A stretch of DNA of 64,000 nt from a bacterium (GTDB taxonomy: Bacteria > Zhuqueibacterota > QNDG01 > JAFGCO01). The position numbers were made by a program, and so were the translations under genes. Of the stretch, positions 60,522 to 64,000 are shown piece by piece. The notes beneath the pieces were generated by a model, which made no database searches, was not told where the DNA came from, and saw only the letters and a list, made by a program, of their open reading frames with translations. Location: positions 1-64,000 of the forward strand of contig JAFGCO010000042.1 of assembly GCA_016932575.1 (NCBI GenBank). The letters are read 5' to 3'. Position 1 is the stretch's first letter. Each line of letters begins with the position of its first letter.

Positions 60522-63500
60522 ATGAAGTCACTTGCTATACACCGGTTTCATGTTTTTATACTTCCCCTGATACTTTTCGAGGTTATTCAGGCTGAATCCT
60601 ATTCGCTACGTTTCGAACATCTTTCTGTGGAACAGGGACTCTCCCAAAGCAGTGTGTTGTCGATTGCTCAGGATGATGACGGTTTCATGTGGTTTGGAAC
60701 CTATGAAGGTGTGAATCGTTATGACGGATTTCAATTTAAAAATTATACTTATCACTCGGAAGATACAACCAGTCTGAGTCAAAATGTGGTAAGGGCCATT
60801 GTTTTCGATCAGGCAGGAACACTTTGGGTGGGTACAGAGGGCGGCCTGAACCGGTATGACAGGGATCATGAGATATTTATCCGCTATTATCATGATCCGG
60901 ATGATCCGCACAGCCTTGCGCATAACAGGATCCGGCATCTGTATGTGGATCAATCCGGTGTCTTATGGATTTCGACAGATGACGGTCTGAGTCAATACAT
61001 TCAGGATAAAGATCACTTTGTCAATTATCGTCATGATTCTTCAGATTCGCTTTCATTAAGTAATAGTCGTGTTCGGACTGTATATCAAGACAGTCAAGGA
61101 AAACTGTGGGTTGGCACAGATGAAGGCTTAAATTTATTTGATCCCAGAATACATCAGTGCATTAGATACGTCAATGATCCGGAAGATCCCCATAGTTTAA
61201 GTGATAATCTGATTATTGAGATGACTGAAGATCGTGATTGCAATTTGTGGATATGCACCTGGGGTGGTGGTGTATGCCGATTTAATAAAACTGAAAAGAA
61301 ATTCACTCGATACCGGTTTGATCATAACAATCCCTTTAGTCTGAGCCATAATATTGCCCGTGCTATTCTTAATGACAGAGAAGGCAATTTGTGGGTGGGC
61401 ACCTATGGGGGTGGTTTGAATTTATATGACCCGAAACAAGATCGGTTTATTCGTTTTCAGAATGCATCCAATACATTCAATACCCTGAGCAGCAATGCAC
61501 TGTATGACATATACGAAGATAATTCCGGTATGTTATGGGTGGGGACAGATTTTGGGGGTGTTAATAAAATTGACAGGCGTAAAACCCAATTTATCAATTA
61601 TTTTACAATAACAGATCCCGGTTTTCATGTTGAATCCAATACAATAAATACAATTTTTCAGGATCCGAATTCAGATGAAAATATTTTATGGATCGGTACC
61701 TGGGGTGGGGGACTAATACGATTGAATCGTGCAAACGATAAAATCCGGATTTATCGTCATCATTCTAACGATCCGAAGAGTATCAGCAGTGATATTGTTC
61801 GGTGGATCACAGCCGGTCATGATGGTAATTTATGGATTGGTACAGAAATGGGATTAAGCCGGATGAATGTGAAAACTGAAGTCTTTAAAAATTTTCCATT
61901 CGAATCAACCAATGAATTTGACATGGATTATGACAATGTTTTTACCGTGATTGAAGATCATAAACGTCAGGTTTGGGTAGGCAGTTATTACGGCGGTTTG
62001 CATCGGTTTGATTATAAAACGTCCACATTTTTCCGATATCCTTCCATTCCCGGTGATTCATCAACCATCAATGATTATATTGTGTGGTTTATTTATGAAG
62101 ACTCAAAAGATGTCATATGGATCGGCACAGAAACAGGCGGATTAAATCGGTATGATCCTAAAACACAGATGTTCAGATCTTTTCAGAACGATCCGGATAA
62201 TCCTGAAAGTATAAGTGGAAACAAGGTGATCAGTATATTCGAAGACAGTGATGGTATTCTCTGGGTAGGAACAACGGTCGGTCTGAACCGATTTGACAGA
62301 AACACGGAAACCTTTAAAAAATATACTCTCAAAGATGGCCTCCCCAGCAATGCCATCCAGGGAATCTTGCAGGATAATAAAGGAATATTATGGGTCAGCA
62401 CAACTCAGGGTCTTTCTGCATTCAGTCCCGAAGCCGAAACTTTTCATAATTATTCTATGAGTGACGGGTTGCCGAGTAATGAATTTTATGTGAATTCGTG
62501 CTGCAAAGGTAAAGACGGTGAGCTTTATTTTGGCGGTATCAACGGGATGACTGCTTTCCATCCGGATGATATTCATACGAATACGTTTGTTCCCCCTGTT
62601 GTTATTACAGATTTTAAGATTTTCAATGAATCTGTTCCCACCGGTTACTGGCAGGATGATCGATGTATTCTCAAATCATCTATTACACATACAAAAATTG
62701 TTCACCTTGATCATGATGAAAATGTCCTGTCCTTCGAGTTTGCCGCTTTGGATTTTACATCTCCGGAACATAATAATTATGCTTATATCATGGAAGGTTT
62801 GGAGTCAGAATGGAATTATGTAGGCAACCGGCATTATGCAACATACAGTCGGCTGCCGCCGGGAGAATATATGTTTCGTGTAAAGGGTTCCAATAATAAT
62901 AAAATCTGGAATGAGGCAGGGACATCCCTTCAAATTGTGATCAGGCCGGCGTTCTGGAACGCAATGTGGTTTCGAATTTTTATCCTTGTTTTTATAATTG
63001 GCGCCGTTATTATCATACATCGATTACGGGTCAAGTCAATGCGTAATCGGAATTTGCAATTAGAGCATATAAATAAAATGCTCAATGTTGAAGTTCAGGA
63101 ACGCAAGCTGGCTGAAGATAAAGTACAGGCAAGCCTAAGTGAAAAAGAAGTGTTACTGAAAGAAATTCATCATCGAGTTAAAAATAATATGCAGATTATA
63201 TGCAGCCTGTTAAGTCTTCAATCAAATCGAATTCATGATCCCAAATTGTTGAATATTTTTACTGAATGCCAGAACCGGGTACGGGCCATGGCCCTTATTC
63301 ACGAGCGTCTTTATAAAACAAAAGGCTTGCATCGAATCAATTTTCAGATATATCTCAATGATCTCAGCAGGGATCTGCTGGCGAGTTATACAAATGGCAC
63401 TGACAATATTCAACTGGATATGGATGTAGATCAGATTTACCTGCCGGTGAATCAGGCTGTTCCATGCGGACTGGTAATCAACGAACTTGTCAGTAATGCA

Positions 63501-63764
63501 ATCAAATATGCATTTCCAGGGAGAGAAAATACAAAAAATCGGATCCATATCCGTATGAAAAATGAGAATGAACATGTCATAATGACAGTGGAAGATAATG
63601 GCATCGGATTATCAGATGATACGCAATCGAAAGACAGTGAATCTCTGGGGCTTAAGCTTGTGGATATTCTTGTACAGCAGCAGTTAAGGGGAAAATTAAC
63701 CTGGACAGTGTCTGGTGGAACCCGCTTTAAAGTTCAGTTTAAAGTAAAAAAATGGGAGGTATGA
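60522..63764 (+). CDS. Two-component propeller sensor histidine kinase
   Basis: 1080 residues from ATG 60522, chosen because it places the signal peptide (MKSLAIHRFHVFILPLILFE, cut near IQAES) at the N-terminus; the frame is open to TTG 60435. Neither start has a strong ribosome site. About 14 repeats of the Reg_prop type (LWVGTEGGLNRYD, LWISTDDGLSQY, LWVGTYGGGLNLYD) form two seven-blade propellers. A Y_Y_Y domain (about 745-850, EFAALDFTSPEHNNYAYIME) and one TM helix (IFILVFIIGAVIIIHRL) follow. The kinase is of HisKA_2 type (LLKEIHHRVKNNMQIICSLL) with HATPase N-box INELVSNAIKYAFPG. It lacks the AraC or receiver output domains of Bacteroides hybrids, so the partner regulator is elsewhere. Confidence 0.92.
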   Translation: MKSLAIHRFHVFILPLILFEVIQAESYSLRFEHLSVEQGLSQSSVLSIAQDDDGFMWFGTYEGVNRYDGFQFKNYTYHSEDTTSLSQNVVRAIVFDQAGTLWVGTEGGLNRYDRDHEIFIRYYHDPDDPHSLAHNRIRHLYVDQSGVLWISTDDGLSQYIQDKDHFVNYRHDSSDSLSLSNSRVRTVYQDSQGKLWVGTDEGLNLFDPRIHQCIRYVNDPEDPHSLSDNLIIEMTEDRDCNLWICTWGGGVCRFNKTEKKFTRYRFDHNNPFSLSHNIARAILNDREGNLWVGTYGGGLNLYDPKQDRFIRFQNASNTFNTLSSNALYDIYEDNSGMLWVGTDFGGVNKIDRRKTQFINYFTITDPGFHVESNTINTIFQDPNSDENILWIGTWGGGLIRLNRANDKIRIYRHHSNDPKSISSDIVRWITAGHDGNLWIGTEMGLSRMNVKTEVFKNFPFESTNEFDMDYDNVFTVIEDHKRQVWVGSYYGGLHRFDYKTSTFFRYPSIPGDSSTINDYIVWFIYEDSKDVIWIGTETGGLNRYDPKTQMFRSFQNDPDNPESISGNKVISIFEDSDGILWVGTTVGLNRFDRNTETFKKYTLKDGLPSNAIQGILQDNKGILWVSTTQGLSAFSPEAETFHNYSMSDGLPSNEFYVNSCCKGKDGELYFGGINGMTAFHPDDIHTNTFVPPVVITDFKIFNESVPTGYWQDDRCILKSSITHTKIVHLDHDENVLSFEFAALDFTSPEHNNYAYIMEGLESEWNYVGNRHYATYSRLPPGEYMFRVKGSNNNKIWNEAGTSLQIVIRPAFWNAMWFRIFILVFIIGAVIIIHRLRVKSMRNRNLQLEHINKMLNVEVQERKLAEDKVQASLSEKEVLLKEIHHRVKNNMQIICSLLSLQSNRIHDPKLLNIFTECQNRVRAMALIHERLYKTKGLHRINFQIYLNDLSRDLLASYTNGTDNIQLDMDVDQIYLPVNQAVPCGLVINELVSNAIKYAFPGRENTKNRIHIRMKNENEHVIMTVEDNGIGLSDDTQSKDSESLGLKLVDILVQQQLRGKLTWTVSGGTRFKVQFKVKKWEV

Positions 63765-63804
63765 TTTTGTTCTTGACTTATCTCTCATTTTTTATTATGT
63801 TATT

Positions 63805-63820
63805 GCGTTAACGTTAACGC
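63805..63820. promoter_or_regulatory. LacI-type operator
   Basis: GCGTTAACGTTAACGC is a perfect 16-bp palindrome with the central CG typical of LacI/GalR-family operators. It ends 7 bases before the ATG of a LacI-family gene, where the ribosome site would be, which fits autorepression. Confidence 0.75.
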
Positions 63821-63827
63821 TTAATTT

Positions 63828-64000
63828 ATGTCAACAATAAAAGAAATTGCAAAAAAAGCCAATGTATCGATTGGTACTGTAGACAGGGTTCTTCACGGCC
63901 GGGGCCGGGTTGCACCGGAAACAGCGGAAAAGATTCAGAAAATTATTCGCGAGATGGGGTATAAACCGAATCTCTTTGCCCGCAATCTAAAATTGAGCCG
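63828..64000 (+). CDS. LacI-family transcriptional regulator (N-terminus, runs off window)
   Basis: The first 57 residues are visible: helix-turn-helix STIKEIAKKANVSIGTVDRV followed by LHGRGRVAPETAEKIQKII and the hinge-proximal GYKPNLFARNLKLS. This is the LacI/GalR DNA-binding domain; the ligand domain lies beyond the window. TVDRVLHGRG rather than TVSRVLN is a variant found in LacI proteins of this group. No Shine-Dalgarno site is visible; the operator palindrome occupies that region. Probably controls sugar uptake genes further right. Confidence 0.92.
   Translation, partial: MSTIKEIAKKANVSIGTVDRVLHGRGRVAPETAEKIQKIIREMGYKPNLFARNLKLS

Noticed and set aside
1-64000. CRISPR array, tRNA, rRNA, transposase or prophage
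   Set aside because: None recognised. The only regular repeat is the 8-bp array at the left edge, which has no spacers; no cloverleaf or integrase motif was found.

Overview
The window is a stretch of bacterial chromosome, moderate to low in GC by eye, coding almost entirely on the + strand. It most likely comes from a Gram-negative member of the Fibrobacterota-Chlorobiota-Bacteroidota (FCB) superphylum, in a lineage resembling KSB1, Calditrichota or Ignavibacteria. The basis is a giant surface protein ending in the QNYPNPFNP-type C-terminal sorting domain, a complete outer-membrane secretin system, several signal-peptide beta-barrel-like proteins and one-component kinases with propeller sensors. 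The phylum assignment is inference. I see no rRNA, tRNA, CRISPR array, insertion sequence or phage gene.

Layout. (1) 1-4000: repeat-rich flank (an 8-bp tandem repeat, a nested inverted repeat, two copies of an AT-rich interspersed repeat, purine-rich mosaic repeats) around pgeF and two outer-membrane-type proteins. (2) 4000-31000: type IV pilus locus. It holds a 1765-residue Ig-repeat surface protein, prepilin peptidase, a CheY-like regulator, PilB, PilC, major pilin, four minor pilins, a PilM-PilN fusion, PilO, a large Ig-domain putative lipoprotein, an outer-membrane-type protein, an ABC exporter cassette like Myxococcus pilGHI, a PilP-like protein, the secretin PilQ and the retraction ATPase PilT. 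(3) 31300-34100: a thioredoxin operon (TrxB, ArsR-type repressor, TrxA, small DUF6132-like membrane protein) with a readable promoter and operator, then a two-domain disulfide oxidoreductase. (4) 34377-48282: a long chemosensory operon: CheY-like regulator, CheW, CheR-TPR, CheW, membrane MCP, stand-alone Hpt, CheA-CheY, CheB, a 1306-residue hybrid kinase and a regulator with an ATPase-like tail. Its gene set closely matches the Frz system of Myxococcus. (5) 48400-58200: a DHOD-like flavoprotein, a FlhG/MinD-like ATPase, a PAS kinase plus NtrC-type activator, a FliN/FliM-like SpoA-domain protein, a small zinc-ribbon protein, a nucleoside kinase on the - strand and an orphan pseudopilin-like membrane protein. 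(6) 58200-64000: an MgtC-family protein, a ROK kinase, a propeller sensor kinase and the start of a LacI-family regulator, probably a sugar-responsive module.

Two threads tie the central 50 kb together. First, eight sites matching the sigma-54 -24/-12 consensus (TGGYAY-N5-TTGCW or close) sit in gaps upstream of the surface protein, pilM, the chemosensory operon, the FlhG-like gene, the kinase/NtrC pair, the SpoA protein, the zinc-ribbon protein and the orphan pseudopilin-like protein. A GAFTGA-containing sigma-54 activator is encoded among them. Second, a FlhG-like ATPase and a FliN-like switch protein, usually flagellar parts, occur with pilus and Frz-type genes and no flagellar gene in the window. 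The working hypothesis is a sigma-54-controlled, polarly organised pilus motility system whose chemosensory output may act through a flagellar-switch-like protein. The kinase paired with the activator lacks the usual phospho-accepting histidine.
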